From NCBI RefSeq assembly GCF_021246465.1, contig NZ_JAHRHK010000014.1, positions 1-55,416 of the forward strand: a DNA stretch of 55,416 nt. Direction: 5' to 3'. Position numbers and translations under genes: made by a program. The stretch comes from Nocardioides sp. R-C-SC26. Its GTDB lineage: Bacteria; Actinomycetota; Actinomycetes; Propionibacteriales; Nocardioidaceae. This document shows positions 1 through 9,154 of the stretch, one piece after another; within the stretch, counting starts at the first letter, position 1, and each line of letters starts with the position of its first letter. The notes under the pieces are model-generated. The model searched no databases and was not told where the DNA came from. It was given only the letters and a program-made list of their open reading frames with translations.

Positions 1-1547
1 TGGCTCAGCCCACCGGCCGGAACCGCGTCGGGGTCGCTGGGGTCGGCGTTGGTCGCGACCACCTGGGCGTCCGCGACGCCGTCCTGGTCGCTCGCCCAGG
101 TGGCGACGTCGCCGAACGCGGCGCCGGCGTCATCGGCACCCCTGGCGTCGACGACCACGATCAGCGGCGCCTCGCGGCCGGGGCCGAACTCGTCGGCGAC
201 GATGTCGGAGGCCTTGCGCTGGGTCGTGTCCGGTGCGGAGGTGGAGTCGGTCGGGAAGGCCAGGTGCAGCCCGCTCAGCGGGATCGCGAGCGCACCGAGG
301 GCGACCGTCGCGACCAGCGCCGCGGCCGCGGGGCGGCGCCCGATCAGCCGCGCCCAGCGGACGCCGTTGTTGAGGATCGTCCCGTCGGCCTCGCGGGTCG
401 GTCGGTAGCGGCGGATCTGGGCGCCGAAGGCCCTGGACTTGAGCATGCCCAGGAGTGCGGGAAGCAGCGTGAGCGCGACCAGGACGGCGATCAGCACGGT
501 CGCGGCGGCGGCCAGGCCCATCGCGGTGAGGAAGGGGATGCCGACCACCGAGAGCGCCGAGAGTGCGATGAGGACGGTGAGTCCGGCGAAGACCACGGCA
601 GATCCCGAGGTGCCGACGGCGAGCCCGACGGCCTCCTCGCGATCGTCGGTCCGGTCCAGCTCCGCTCGATACCGGGCCAGGATGAACAGCGTGTAGTCGA
701 TGCCGACGGCCAGGCCGATCATCGAGGCGAGCGTGGTCGTGCTGGAGTTCAGGTCCATGAAGGCGGTCATCGCGACGACGCCCGCGAGGCCGACGCCGAC
801 GCCGATGAGGGCGTTGAAGATGGGCAGCCCGGCGGCGATCATCGAGCCGAAGGTCAGCAGCAGCACGATGAGCGCCACGCCGATCCCGATCAGCTCGGCG
901 GTGCCGCCGAGGGTCTGAACGCGAGAGCCCGAACCGTTCGCCTCGACGGTCAGGCCGGACTCGCGGGCGGTGTCGAGCACCTCGTCGAGCGCGTCGACCG
1001 TGTCGCCCTCGACCTTGGTCGGGCTGTCGACGTCGAGGTTGAAGGAGATGATGCCCGAGCGGTTGTCCTCGGTCAGGGGAGCAGTGGCGTAGTAGTTCGC
1101 CAGTGCCGTCTCCATCGGCGTCCCGGCGCTCTGCTGGGCCTCCAGGGCCGCCTCGGCCTGGGCCTTCGCGAGGTCGACGGGGTTGCCGAGCTGCGGGTTC
1201 GTGGTCGCAGGGTCCGCAGCCACCTGCGGCAGGCTCGCCAGCTCCTCCACGAGCGCGTCGACGGCCTTCCGGTACTTCGGCTGGGTCAGCGTGCTGCCCT
1301 CCGGGGCCTGAACGACCACGTTGACGGTCGCCTGGTCGAAGGCGTCGGCGGAGCCGGGGAACAGGTCCTGCTGCAGGTCCGCCGCCTTCTCCGACGGGAT
1401 GCCCGGGATGCTGAAGGAGTCGTCGAACGGCTTGCTGAACTGGGCGGCTGCGCCGACCACGATGACCAGCAGTGCCAGCCAGGCGCCGATGAAGAGCGGC
1501 CAGCGTCGGAAGGCGGTCTTGCCGAGTCGGTAGAGCAGGGTGGCCAT
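1..1547 (-). CDS. MMPL/RND-family membrane exporter (partial, runs off the left edge)
   Basis: An inner-membrane proton-driven exporter of the MMPL/RND type, probably moving a lipid or hydrophobic compound outward. About 515 residues are visible. They begin MATLLYRLGKTAFRRWP with one membrane segment, then a large extracytoplasmic domain, a cluster of about five membrane segments, a cytoplasmic stretch, and the next segment leading into a second external domain cut by the window edge. The family's conserved Asp-Tyr pair is present as GIDYTLFILARYR (Asp284, Tyr285). The ATG at 1547 is preceded by AGGAGACC at good spacing. It lies 70 bases downstream of a TetR gene on the same strand, so regulator-exporter cotranscription is likely. 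Family assignment is firm. The substrate is unknown. Confidence 0.9.
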   Translation of the reverse strand, partial: MATLLYRLGKTAFRRWPLFIGAWLALLVIVVGAAAQFSKPFDDSFSIPGIPSEKAADLQQDLFPGSADAFDQATVNVVVQAPEGSTLTQPKYRKAVDALVEELASLPQVAADPATTNPQLGNPVDLAKAQAEAALEAQQSAGTPMETALANYYATAPLTEDNRSGIISFNLDVDSPTKVEGDTVDALDEVLDTARESGLTVEANGSGSRVQTLGGTAELIGIGVALIVLLLTFGSMIAAGLPIFNALIGVGVGLAGVVAMTAFMDLNSSTTTLASMIGLAVGIDYTLFILARYRAELDRTDDREEAVGLAVGTSGSAVVFAGLTVLIALSALSVVGIPFLTAMGLAAAATVLIAVLVALTLLPALLGMLKSRAFGAQIRRYRPTREADGTILNNGVRWARLIGRRPAAAALVATVALGALAIPLSGLHLAFPTDSTSAPDTTQRKASDIVADEFGPGREAPLIVVVDARGADDAGAAFGDVATWASDQDGVADAQVVATNADPSDPDAVPAGGLS

Positions 1548-1617
1548 CGGAGGTCTCCTGTCGGGTGGTGCCGTGAGGTCGTCGGTCGGGGTGGCGCCGT
1601 GAGGTGCGGGGTGGGGT

Positions 1618-2211
1618 CTACGTGCCGAAGAGGGAACGCGCGGTCGCGAGCGCCTCGTCGAAGTGGTGCAGGAGCCGGCGCTCGCGCGAGTCCTCGAGGA
1701 ACTCGTCGATCGAGGAGTCGAAGACAGCGGCGAGCACGTTCACCGCGATGCGGGCCCGACGCGCTCCGAAGGCAGCCCCTTCGCGCTCGACGATGTGCTC
1801 GACGATGTCGGCGCTGAGAGCCTGGTAACGCAGGTGCACCGCCGTCATCAGCCGTTCGTTGGCGAGCAGGATGCGCCGGTGGCGGGCGATCATCGTGCGC
1901 TCGAGCGTGGGGTCGTCGAGCAGCGGTGCGATGAGAGTGCGGAGGTCGGCGAGGAGGTCGCCGTCGGGGCCGCCCGAGCGGAACTCGTCGACGTCGTCGT
2001 CGTCGAGTGTCGGCCAGATGCCGAGGATGGCATCCACCTTGCTCGGGAAGTAGTTGAACAGGGTGCGCCGGGAGACGCCGCAGGCGGCACTCAGGTCATC
2101 CATCGTGAAGCCGTCCAGGCCGCGCGCATCGGTGAGCTCTTGAGCGCAGAGCATGATGCTCGCGCCGGTGCGGAGCCTCCGCTCGTTTGCACTCTGGGCC
2201 ATGAAGTGCAC
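1618..2211 (-). CDS. TetR/AcrR-family transcriptional regulator
   Basis: A TetR-type repressor of 197 residues. The N-terminal helix-turn-helix is clear: GFTMDDLSAACGVSRRTLFNYFPSK at roughly residues 34-58 (quoted in part: GVSRRTLFNYF). The C-terminal ligand-binding half is divergent, with an aromatic, acidic patch after the HTH. It is modelled from the GTG at 2211; an ATG three codons in (2202) is an equally possible start. A perfect 7-bp inverted repeat (2204-2221) covers both possible starts, which suggests autorepression. The gene directly precedes the MMPL exporter on the same strand, so it probably controls that pump in response to a substrate. The effector cannot be told from sequence. 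Confidence 0.9.
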   Translation of the reverse strand: MHFMAQSANERRLRTGASIMLCAQELTDARGLDGFTMDDLSAACGVSRRTLFNYFPSKVDAILGIWPTLDDDDVDEFRSGGPDGDLLADLRTLIAPLLDDPTLERTMIARHRRILLANERLMTAVHLRYQALSADIVEHIVEREGAAFGARRARIAVNVLAAVFDSSIDEFLEDSRERRLLHHFDEALATARSLFGT

Positions 2212-2238
2212 TCTTGCACTTTCGAGCCTCTAGTGCAC
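2204..2238. promoter_or_regulatory. Palindromic operator of the TetR-MMPL unit
   Basis: AAGTGCA (2204-2210) and TGCACTT (2215-2221) form a perfect 7-bp inverted repeat with a CTCT spacer. A further GTGCAC half-palindrome sits at 2233-2238. The site lies on the start codon of the TetR gene in the intergenic region shared with the divergent FAD oxidoreductase. This is the normal place for a TetR autoregulatory operator. Binding by this regulator is inferred. Confidence 0.6.
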
Positions 2239-2349
2239 ATTGGCGGAGGTGTGATGCTGGACTCACGGGGGCAGCGGCCACGAGGGTGAGACGTCGTCGA
2301 GGGTGACGGGCCTGTCAGTCGTCTCCCGCGCGGTCTCTACGATTGGTCC

Positions 2350-5193
2350 GTGACCGAGGCCATGGCGATCCGCGCAGATGAGCGCGGTGGCGACGTGCTG
2401 TCCGCCCTCGCCCGCGCCGGCCTGGAGGTACGGTCCGACGCGGCCACCCGTGGGATGTACGCCTCCGATGCCTCGCTCTACCGCATCCCGCCGATGGCCG
2501 TCGTGCGTCCGCGGCACGTCGACGACGTCGCGCTCGCGCTCGCGGTCGCGCGCGAGACCGGAGTGCCCGTCACCTCCCGAGGCGCAGGAACCTCGGTCGC
2601 GGGCAACGCCGTGGGTCGCGGCATCGTGCTCGACTTCTCCCGCCATCTCAACCGGGTGCTCTCGCTCGATCCCGAGGCGCGTATCGCCGTCGTCGAGCCC
2701 GGCGCCGTGCACGCGGTGCTGCAGAAGGCGGCGATGGCACACGGCGTCCGGTTCGGTCCGGATCCCTCGACGCACCCGCGCTGCACGATCGGCGGGATGA
2801 TCGGGAACAACGCCTGCGGTTCCCGCAGCCTGGCCTACGGCCGCACCAGCGACAACGTCGCCGGCCTGCGCCTGCTCACGGCCGCGGGAGACGAGCTGGT
2901 CACCGGCTACGACTCCGCCGGTGCCGCGACCCATGCCGGGGCGGTCGGTGTGGTCGACGGCGTCCGCGCGGCGATGGCGACGGGCCTGGCCACGGCGCGC
3001 ACCGAGTTCGATCGGTTCGGTCGCCAGGTCTCCGGCTACGCCGTGCACCACCTGCTCCCCGAGCGTTTCGACCTCACCCAGGCGCTCGTCGGCTCCGAGG
3101 GGACCCTCGGCGTCATCACCGAGGCCACGGTGCGGCTCGTCGTCGATGCCCCGCTGAGGGTCGTGGTGGTGCTCGGCTTCGACGACATCGTCGCGGCCGG
3201 CGACGCCTCGCCCGCCGTCGTCGCGCATGGTCCGACGTCGTGCGAAGGGCTGGACTCCCGCCTTCTCGACGTGCTCCGTGCGCGACGTGGAGCCGACGCC
3301 GTCCCGCCGCTGCCGCGTGGTCGAGCCTGGCTCTTCGTCGAGATGACGGGCGAGGACCGCGACGAGTTGCTCGAGCGCGCCCGGCGGCTCGCCGACGACG
3401 GGCTCGGGGTCGACGCGCTCGTCGTGGAGGACCCGGCCACGCAGGCGCGGCTCTGGCGCATTCGCGAGGATGGTGCGGGGCTCGCCGGGCGTGCGCCGTC
3501 AGACCGACCGGCCTGGCCCGGCTGGGAGGACGCCGCCGTGCCCCCCGCGATGCTCGGGGCGTACCTGGCCCGCTTCGACGAACTCGTCGCCGGCTACGGC
3601 CTGACCTCCGCTCCCTTCGGCCACTTCGGTGACGGCTGCATGCACGTGCGCCTCGACCTCCCCCTCGATCGGCCCGATGGCGCGCAGGTGCTGCGTGCGT
3701 TCCTCACCGACGCCGCGCGGCTGGTGGGGGAGTTCGGCGGCTCGCTCTCCGGCGAGCACGGCGACGGCCGCGCCCGTAGCGAGTTGCTGCCGCATATGTA
3801 CTCCGCCGAGGCGATCGCACTCTTCGGGGCCGTCAAGCACGCCTTCGACCCCGACAACCTGCTCAACCCAGGGGTGCTGGTCGACCCCGACCCGATCGAC
3901 GCCGAGGTCCGCGTGATCGGCGTCCCGCCGGTGCGTCGTGGCCGCCAGGGCCTCGACCTGGCCTTCGTCTACCCCCACGACGACGGCGACCTCGCTCAGG
4001 CCGTGCACCGCTGCACCGGCGTCGGCAAGTGCCGCGCCGACAACACGGCGTCCGGTGGCGTGATGTGCCCCTCCTACCTCGCCACCCGGGAGGAGAAGGA
4101 CTCCACGCGCGGCCGTGCCCGCGTGCTCCAGGAGGTCGTGCGCGGCGAGCTGGACTGGCGCGCCCCCGAGGTGCACGACGCGCTGGATCTCTGCCTCTCC
4201 TGCAAGGGCTGCGCCTCCGACTGCCCGACCGGCATCGACATGGCGACCTACAAGGCCGAGGTGCTGCACCAGAGCTACCGCGGGCGTCTGCGTCCGCGCT
4301 CCCACTACAGCCTGGGCCGGCTGCCGTTGTGGGCACGTCTGGCCGGGTGGACACCCGGTCTGGCCAACCTGATGATGCGGCTGCCGCTGGTCGGCCGGCT
4401 GATGCTCTGGGTCGCGGGCGTCGACGGTCGGCGTTCGGTCCCGGCGTTCGCGCGCCGCTCGTTCCGTCGCACCTTCGTCGGCTCGGACTCCACCGGCACC
4501 CCGGTCATCCTCTTCGCCGACTCCTTCTCCAACTCCTTCGACCCCGAGGTCGCCGCGGCGACGGTGCGTGTGCTGGAAGCGGCCGGATACGCCCCGCGGC
4601 TACCGGAGACCCAGCTCTGCTGCGGGCTGACCTGGATCTCCACCGGCCAGCTCGACGCCGCGCGCCGGATCCTCGGGTCGACGGTGCGCAGCCTGGCGCC
4701 GGCAGCCCGTGACGGCGTGCTCATCGTGGGCATCGAGCCGTCGTGCACCGCGGTGCTGCGCCACGATGCCCTCGAGCTCGTCGGCGACGACGACGCACGG
4801 GTGGTCGCCGACGCCACCCGCACGCTGGCCGAGCTCCTGGCGCAGACGCCGGGCTGGCAGCCACCCGACCTCACGGGCACCACCGTCGTCGCGCAGCCGC
4901 ACTGCCACCATCACGCGGTACTCGGCTGGAGCGCGGACCGCGCCCTGCTGGCCGACACCGGTGCCGACGTCCGCACGCTGGCCGGTTGCTGTGGCCTGGC
5001 GGGCAACTTCGGCGTCGAGATCGGTCACTACGACGTCTCGGTCGCGGTGGCCGAGCAGAACCTGCTGCCCGCCCTGGACGCCGCGCCCGAGGCCGTCGTC
5101 CTGGCCGACGGCTTCTCCTGCCGCACCCAGGTCAGCGATCTGCGTGAGCGCCCCTCGCTGCACCTGGCGCAGCTGCTCGACCCGGCGAGGTGA
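2350..5193 (+). CDS. FAD-binding and 4Fe-4S-binding oxidoreductase (GlcD-GlpC-like fusion)
   Basis: A 947-residue flavo-iron-sulfur dehydrogenase of the D-lactate/D-2-hydroxyglutarate/glycolate oxidase superfamily, oxidising a 2-hydroxy acid and probably passing electrons to the quinone pool. The N-terminal half is a PCMH-type FAD domain (SRGAGTSVAGNAVG near residue 80, GTLGVITEATVRL) followed by the FAD-oxidase C domain with FGHFGDGCMHVR. The C-terminal half carries an Fe-S region starting at Cys555 and a classical CxxCxxCxxxCP cluster at Cys615, 618, 621 and 625. Two CCG motifs follow (Cys757-758 and 880-881), typical of GlpC/LutA-like heterodisulfide domains. The GTG start has TACGAT ending 6 bases upstream, the leaderless layout seen at many genes here. 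The exact substrate is not resolved. Confidence 0.88.
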   Translation: MTEAMAIRADERGGDVLSALARAGLEVRSDAATRGMYASDASLYRIPPMAVVRPRHVDDVALALAVARETGVPVTSRGAGTSVAGNAVGRGIVLDFSRHLNRVLSLDPEARIAVVEPGAVHAVLQKAAMAHGVRFGPDPSTHPRCTIGGMIGNNACGSRSLAYGRTSDNVAGLRLLTAAGDELVTGYDSAGAATHAGAVGVVDGVRAAMATGLATARTEFDRFGRQVSGYAVHHLLPERFDLTQALVGSEGTLGVITEATVRLVVDAPLRVVVVLGFDDIVAAGDASPAVVAHGPTSCEGLDSRLLDVLRARRGADAVPPLPRGRAWLFVEMTGEDRDELLERARRLADDGLGVDALVVEDPATQARLWRIREDGAGLAGRAPSDRPAWPGWEDAAVPPAMLGAYLARFDELVAGYGLTSAPFGHFGDGCMHVRLDLPLDRPDGAQVLRAFLTDAARLVGEFGGSLSGEHGDGRARSELLPHMYSAEAIALFGAVKHAFDPDNLLNPGVLVDPDPIDAEVRVIGVPPVRRGRQGLDLAFVYPHDDGDLAQAVHRCTGVGKCRADNTASGGVMCPSYLATREEKDSTRGRARVLQEVVRGELDWRAPEVHDALDLCLSCKGCASDCPTGIDMATYKAEVLHQSYRGRLRPRSHYSLGRLPLWARLAGWTPGLANLMMRLPLVGRLMLWVAGVDGRRSVPAFARRSFRRTFVGSDSTGTPVILFADSFSNSFDPEVAAATVRVLEAAGYAPRLPETQLCCGLTWISTGQLDAARRILGSTVRSLAPAARDGVLIVGIEPSCTAVLRHDALELVGDDDARVVADATRTLAELLAQTPGWQPPDLTGTTVVAQPHCHHHAVLGWSADRALLADTGADVRTLAGCCGLAGNFGVEIGHYDVSVAVAEQNLLPALDAAPEAVVLADGFSCRTQVSDLRERPSLHLAQLLDPAR

Positions 5194-5289
5194 TTCGGGG
5201 CGGCTCGGAAGGCACGTCGTGACCCGAACGTGCTCGGGCGAGGACGGTTCGGGTTACGGTTCGAGCCTCTCCCTATGAAATGAGTCGTC

Positions 5290-7542
5290 GTGACTGCCAC
5301 CACGCCGCCACCGGCGGCGCACACTCCCGCCTACGACGTCGCCACTCTCGCGACCTGCGACGCGGAGCCGATCCACGTACCCGGAGCCATCCAGCCCCAC
5401 GGCGTCCTGATCGCCCTCGACCCCGAGCTGCGGGCGGTGATGTGCTCGGCGAATCTGGGCGACCGGGTCGGCGTGCCTGCTCAGCAGGCTCTGGGCGTCC
5501 CGCTCGACGACCTGGTCGGGTGCGAGGTGGCTGCGTCGGTCCGTGAGCGCGTGAAGTCGGGGCTGCCGGAGACCTCGCTCGAGCTCGTGCTGCCCACCGA
5601 GCTCGCCGGAGACCTCGCCGGAGCCCTGGTCGACGTCCGCCTGCACCACTCCGGCGACCGGCTGGTGGTGGAACTGGAGCCGATCGACGTGGGCGGCGAA
5701 GGGGTGGGCAGCTACCGGCTCGTCCACGAGGCGGTGGCCCGTCTGGCCGGGCAACCCACCCTCGCGAGCCTGACCGACCAGCTCGCCCACGAGGTGCAGC
5801 GGCTCTCCGGTTTCGACCGGGTGATGGTCTACCGCTTCGACGAGGAGTGGAACGGCGAGGTCGTCGCCGAGGTCCGACGTCCGGATCTCAACCCGTTCCT
5901 CGGCCTGCACTACCCGGCGACCGACATCCCCGCGCAGGCGCGCCGGCTCTACGAGCTCAACCCGATCCGCCTGATCGTCGACATCGAGTATCGCCCGGTG
6001 CCTCTGGAGCCGGTCTTCGACGCCGAGACCGGTGAGGCGCTGGACCTCTCGTTCGCCGCGTTGCGCAGCGTCTCGCCGATCCACGTCGAGTACCTCTCGC
6101 ACATGGGCGTCACGGCGTCGATGTCGGTCTCGCTGCTGATCGACGACACGCTCTGGGGCCTGGTCGCGTGCCATCACTACTCGGGCCCGCATCGGCCGAT
6201 GCCCGAGGCGCGCGCGGCGGCCGAGCTGGTGAGCCAGACGGCGTCGCACCTGATCTCCCACCGCGAGCGCGCAGAGGCGCGCGAGCTCGCCGTGGCGAGC
6301 CGCTCGATGCTCGCCGAGATGACGGCCCGGATGTCGGCCAACGTGGTCTCGCCGATCGAGGCGTTGGTCAACGACCCCCTGGCCCTCGACCTGGTGGGCG
6401 CGAGCGGTCTCGCCCTGAACTTCGACGGCACCGTCTACGTGCGCGGCGCCGTGCCGCCGCGGTACCTGCTCGAGCGGATCGCCGAGCTCACCCACGACCC
6501 CGAGCACTACGCCGTCCAGCATCCGGAGATCAGCGCCCTCGACGCCGACCTCGCCGAGTTCGCTCCCGTGGCAGCCGGCGTCCTGCGCCTCGGGTCGACG
6601 CCGGGCCGCTGGCTGATGTGGTTCCGCCCCGAGCACCGCGAGATCGTCGACTGGGGTGGCGATCCGAGCAACAAGCGACTGGCGGCAGAGGAGCCGGCCC
6701 ACGTGCGGCTGAGCCCTCGACGCTCGTTCGAGCGGTGGCGTGAGGTCACCCGGGGTCGTGCGGTGCCGTTCACGGCCTGGGAGCTCGAGGTCGCCGACTC
6801 GCTGGGCCGGCACACCAACTCACTGCTGTCGCTCCGGTCACGCGAGCAGATCGCGATGGCGGAGTCGATGCAGCGCAGCGTCGTCCTCGATCGCGCCCCG
6901 GAGTTCGCCGACGCCACGGTCGTGGCGCGCTATCGCCCGGCGTCGGACTACCAGCTCGGTGGGGACTGGTGGGATGCCTTCGAACTGCCCGGCGGACGCA
7001 TCGCCCTCGTGGTCGGCGACGTCGCCGGCCACGGCGTCGCGGCGGCCTCGGCGATGACTCAGCTGCGCACGGCACTGCGCGCCTATCTCTTCGAGGGCCA
7101 CGACGCCGCCGAGTGCCTGGACCGGCTGGACCGGCTCGCCGAGGGCCTGCTCGGCCTCGGCGTCGCGACGGCGCTCGTGGGTCTCCTCGAGCCGTCGACC
7201 GGACGACTGGAGCTGGCCTCGGCGGGGCATCCCGTGCCGCTCATGGTGCGCGCCGGGCGCGCCGAGCCGATCGACGTCGAGCGTCGGCCGCTGCTCGGCG
7301 TCGGGATGGGTCACGCACCGCGCACCTCGGTCGTGCTTCCGCCCGATGCGCTGTTCGTCGCCTACACCGACGGACTGGTCGAGCGACGCGGTGTCGACAT
7401 CGGCGAGCGCACCGAGCAGCTCCTCGCACTGGCCTCGGGCTGGCGGTCGGGGGAGTCCGCCGAGCTGTGGGCCGACCGCGTCCTGGCGGCGTTCGACAGC
7501 CCCGAGGACGACACGACCCTGATCGCCGTCCGCCGCGGCTGA
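5290..7542 (+). CDS. Bacteriophytochrome with PP2C/SpoIIE-type phosphatase output
   Basis: A red/far-red light sensor of 750 residues that probably ends in serine/threonine dephosphorylation rather than a histidine kinase. The N-terminal PAS region has the biliverdin-attachment Cys23 in TCDAEPIHVPGAIQPHG. The GAF domain has PATDIP (Asp212) and the chromophore-contacting CHHY (294-297). The PHY domain keeps both tongue motifs, WGGDP and P476-R-R-S-F480. From about residue 520 comes a SpoIIE/RsbU-like PPM domain whose metal-binding acids are all present: GGDWWD (Asp559, Asp562), GDVAGHG (Asp577), TDG (Asp694) and EDDTT (about Asp741). There is no HisKA/HATPase. By analogy with RsbU/RsbP, it may act on an anti-anti-sigma factor and so link light to a stress response; no Rsb partner is in this window. 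It starts at GTG 5290, 96 bases after the preceding gene. Confidence 0.93.
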   Translation: MTATTPPPAAHTPAYDVATLATCDAEPIHVPGAIQPHGVLIALDPELRAVMCSANLGDRVGVPAQQALGVPLDDLVGCEVAASVRERVKSGLPETSLELVLPTELAGDLAGALVDVRLHHSGDRLVVELEPIDVGGEGVGSYRLVHEAVARLAGQPTLASLTDQLAHEVQRLSGFDRVMVYRFDEEWNGEVVAEVRRPDLNPFLGLHYPATDIPAQARRLYELNPIRLIVDIEYRPVPLEPVFDAETGEALDLSFAALRSVSPIHVEYLSHMGVTASMSVSLLIDDTLWGLVACHHYSGPHRPMPEARAAAELVSQTASHLISHRERAEARELAVASRSMLAEMTARMSANVVSPIEALVNDPLALDLVGASGLALNFDGTVYVRGAVPPRYLLERIAELTHDPEHYAVQHPEISALDADLAEFAPVAAGVLRLGSTPGRWLMWFRPEHREIVDWGGDPSNKRLAAEEPAHVRLSPRRSFERWREVTRGRAVPFTAWELEVADSLGRHTNSLLSLRSREQIAMAESMQRSVVLDRAPEFADATVVARYRPASDYQLGGDWWDAFELPGGRIALVVGDVAGHGVAAASAMTQLRTALRAYLFEGHDAAECLDRLDRLAEGLLGLGVATALVGLLEPSTGRLELASAGHPVPLMVRAGRAEPIDVERRPLLGVGMGHAPRTSVVLPPDALFVAYTDGLVERRGVDIGERTEQLLALASGWRSGESAELWADRVLAAFDSPEDDTTLIAVRRG

Positions 7543-7570
7543 GAGCCCGGGTCGGACCACTCGGCCGGGG

Positions 7571-9043
7571 TCAGGAGGCCACGGTCGCGCGCCGGTCCGC
7601 GTCCGCCGTCACCTGGGCGTCGCTGACGGGCGCCAGCACGCGCGTGTGCACGTGCGGCACGAAGGCGGTGATCGCGACGCCCACGAACGCGGCGACGGCA
7701 CCGATCAGGAAGCAGAGCTGATAGCCGCTCTCCGACGGCAGGCCCGTGCTGGACGTCGTGCTGGCCAGCACCGTGGTCATCACGGCCGCGGCCGAGGTGG
7801 TGCCGATCGAGCGCATCAGGGCGTTGATGCCCACCGCCGAGCCGGCCTCGGCGAGCGGCACCGACGCCATGATCAGCGTCGGCATGGCGGCGTAGCCGAT
7901 CCCGACGCCGGCCGAGGCGATGCTGGATGCGATCAGGAGCTGCCACGGCGCCTCCATCAAGAAGAACGCCAGCAGGTAGCCGGCGCCGAGCACCGCGGCA
8001 CCGAGCATCAGCGTCGTCTTGGGCCCGACGACGCGCAGCAGGCGGCTGGAGACGGGCGAGAAGGCCATCATCACCAGGCCACCCGGCGCCATCCAGAGGC
8101 CCGCCGCGAGCAGGGTCTGGCCGAGCCCGAAACCCGTGGAGGTCGGCAGCTGCAGCAACTGGGGGATCACGATCGACTGGGCCATCATCCCGAAGCCGAT
8201 CGCGATCGCGGCGATGTTGGTCAGCAGCACCGGACGACGTGCGCTGACGCGGAGATCGACGAGCGGAGCGCGCTGGTGGAGCTCGAACCGCCCCCACGCG
8301 AGGAGCACGACGATGCCCCCGGCGCCCAGCCCGAGGGTGCGGGCGCTGGTCCAGCCCCACTCGTGTCCCTTGGAGATCGACACCAGCGCGCCGACCAGAC
8401 CGAGTGCGAGCAGGACCCCACCGGCGACGTCGACCCGTCCGCCCTGGGCGTCGTTGCGGTGCGGCACGACCAGGTGCACGGCGGCGGCGACGACGAGCGC
8501 GAGTGCGGTCGCCATCCAGAACAGCGCGTGCCAGTCGAAGGACTGGACGATCCACGCGGAGAGCGGGAGCGCGATCGCCCCGCCGACGCCCAGCGTCGCG
8601 CTCATCGCGGCGATGCCGGTGGCGGTCAGATGCGGGGGCGTGATCTCACGCATCAGGGCGATGCCGACGGGGATGAACCCCATCGCCAGGCCCTGGAGTG
8701 CGCGGCCGGCAAGCATGGGGGCCAAGGCATCGGAGAGTGCGCAGGTCAGCGAGCCGAGGGCGAGGAGAGCGGCGCTGGCCAGGAGCACCCGCTGCTTGTC
8801 GAAGATGTCGCCGAACTTTCCGCTGATCGGCATCGCGACCGCAGCCGCGAGCAGCGTGATCGTCACCACCCATCCCGCATTCGTGGCGCTGGTGTCCAGC
8901 AGCTCGGGGAGGCGGCCCTGGATCGGGATGACGAGAGTCTGGGTCAGCGCGACGGTCATGCCGCCGAAGCACAACGTCACGACCGAGAGCAGGGCACGCG
9001 ACGGTGCAGCAGGAGACGACACGTTTATGTACGATACATACAT
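7571..9043 (-). CDS. MFS drug exporter, DHA2-like (14 membrane segments)
   Basis: A proton-coupled multidrug-type efflux permease of about 490 residues, rich in hydrophobic helices (about 14). The loop motif GKFGDIFDKQRVLL fits MFS motif A (GxxxDrxGrr). The open frame continues far upstream, but that part overlaps the divergent MarR gene and is not plausible. The start is therefore ATG 9043 (MYVSYINVSS) or GTG 9022 (MSSPAAPSRALL). TATCGT lies 8 bases before GTG 9022, and the palindrome at 9026-9040 would then sit in the promoter, so the shorter form may be right. It is divergent from a MarR gene, so MarR repression with release by a pump substrate is the likely circuit. Confidence 0.88.
   Translation of the reverse strand: MYVSYINVSSPAAPSRALLSVVTLCFGGMTVALTQTLVIPIQGRLPELLDTSATNAGWVVTITLLAAAVAMPISGKFGDIFDKQRVLLASAALLALGSLTCALSDALAPMLAGRALQGLAMGFIPVGIALMREITPPHLTATGIAAMSATLGVGGAIALPLSAWIVQSFDWHALFWMATALALVVAAAVHLVVPHRNDAQGGRVDVAGGVLLALGLVGALVSISKGHEWGWTSARTLGLGAGGIVVLLAWGRFELHQRAPLVDLRVSARRPVLLTNIAAIAIGFGMMAQSIVIPQLLQLPTSTGFGLGQTLLAAGLWMAPGGLVMMAFSPVSSRLLRVVGPKTTLMLGAAVLGAGYLLAFFLMEAPWQLLIASSIASAGVGIGYAAMPTLIMASVPLAEAGSAVGINALMRSIGTTSAAAVMTTVLASTTSSTGLPSESGYQLCFLIGAVAAFVGVAITAFVPHVHTRVLAPVSDAQVTADADRRATVAS
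9026..9040. promoter_or_regulatory. Palindromic operator between MFS exporter and MarR genes
   Basis: TATGTA-CGA-TACATA is a perfect 6-bp inverted repeat with a 3-base spacer, strikingly AT-rich against the local base composition. It lies in the divergent intergenic region, overlapping the probable promoter of the MFS gene. Size and symmetry suit a winged-helix MarR dimer. The binding protein is inferred from position. Confidence 0.6.
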
Positions 9044-9154
9044 ATCCGCGATCTGGAATGATCCGTGAGGCAGGTCACGACGGCTGGGCACGGCCGTCGT
9101 CCTGGTCCGCGACCGCTCTCCCCGACTGCTCCCGATCCGAGGACGGCCACCACC

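Noticed and set aside
264..1817. Plus-strand open frame of 517 codons at the left edge
   Set aside because: It is antisense to the MMPL and TetR genes. Composition is Asp/Gly/Arg/His-rich with no motif.
5194..5289. SigB/SigF-type promoter before the bacteriophytochrome
   Set aside because: No convincing GTTT...GGGTA pair at proper spacing was found. Only loose GGTTACGG-like words are present.
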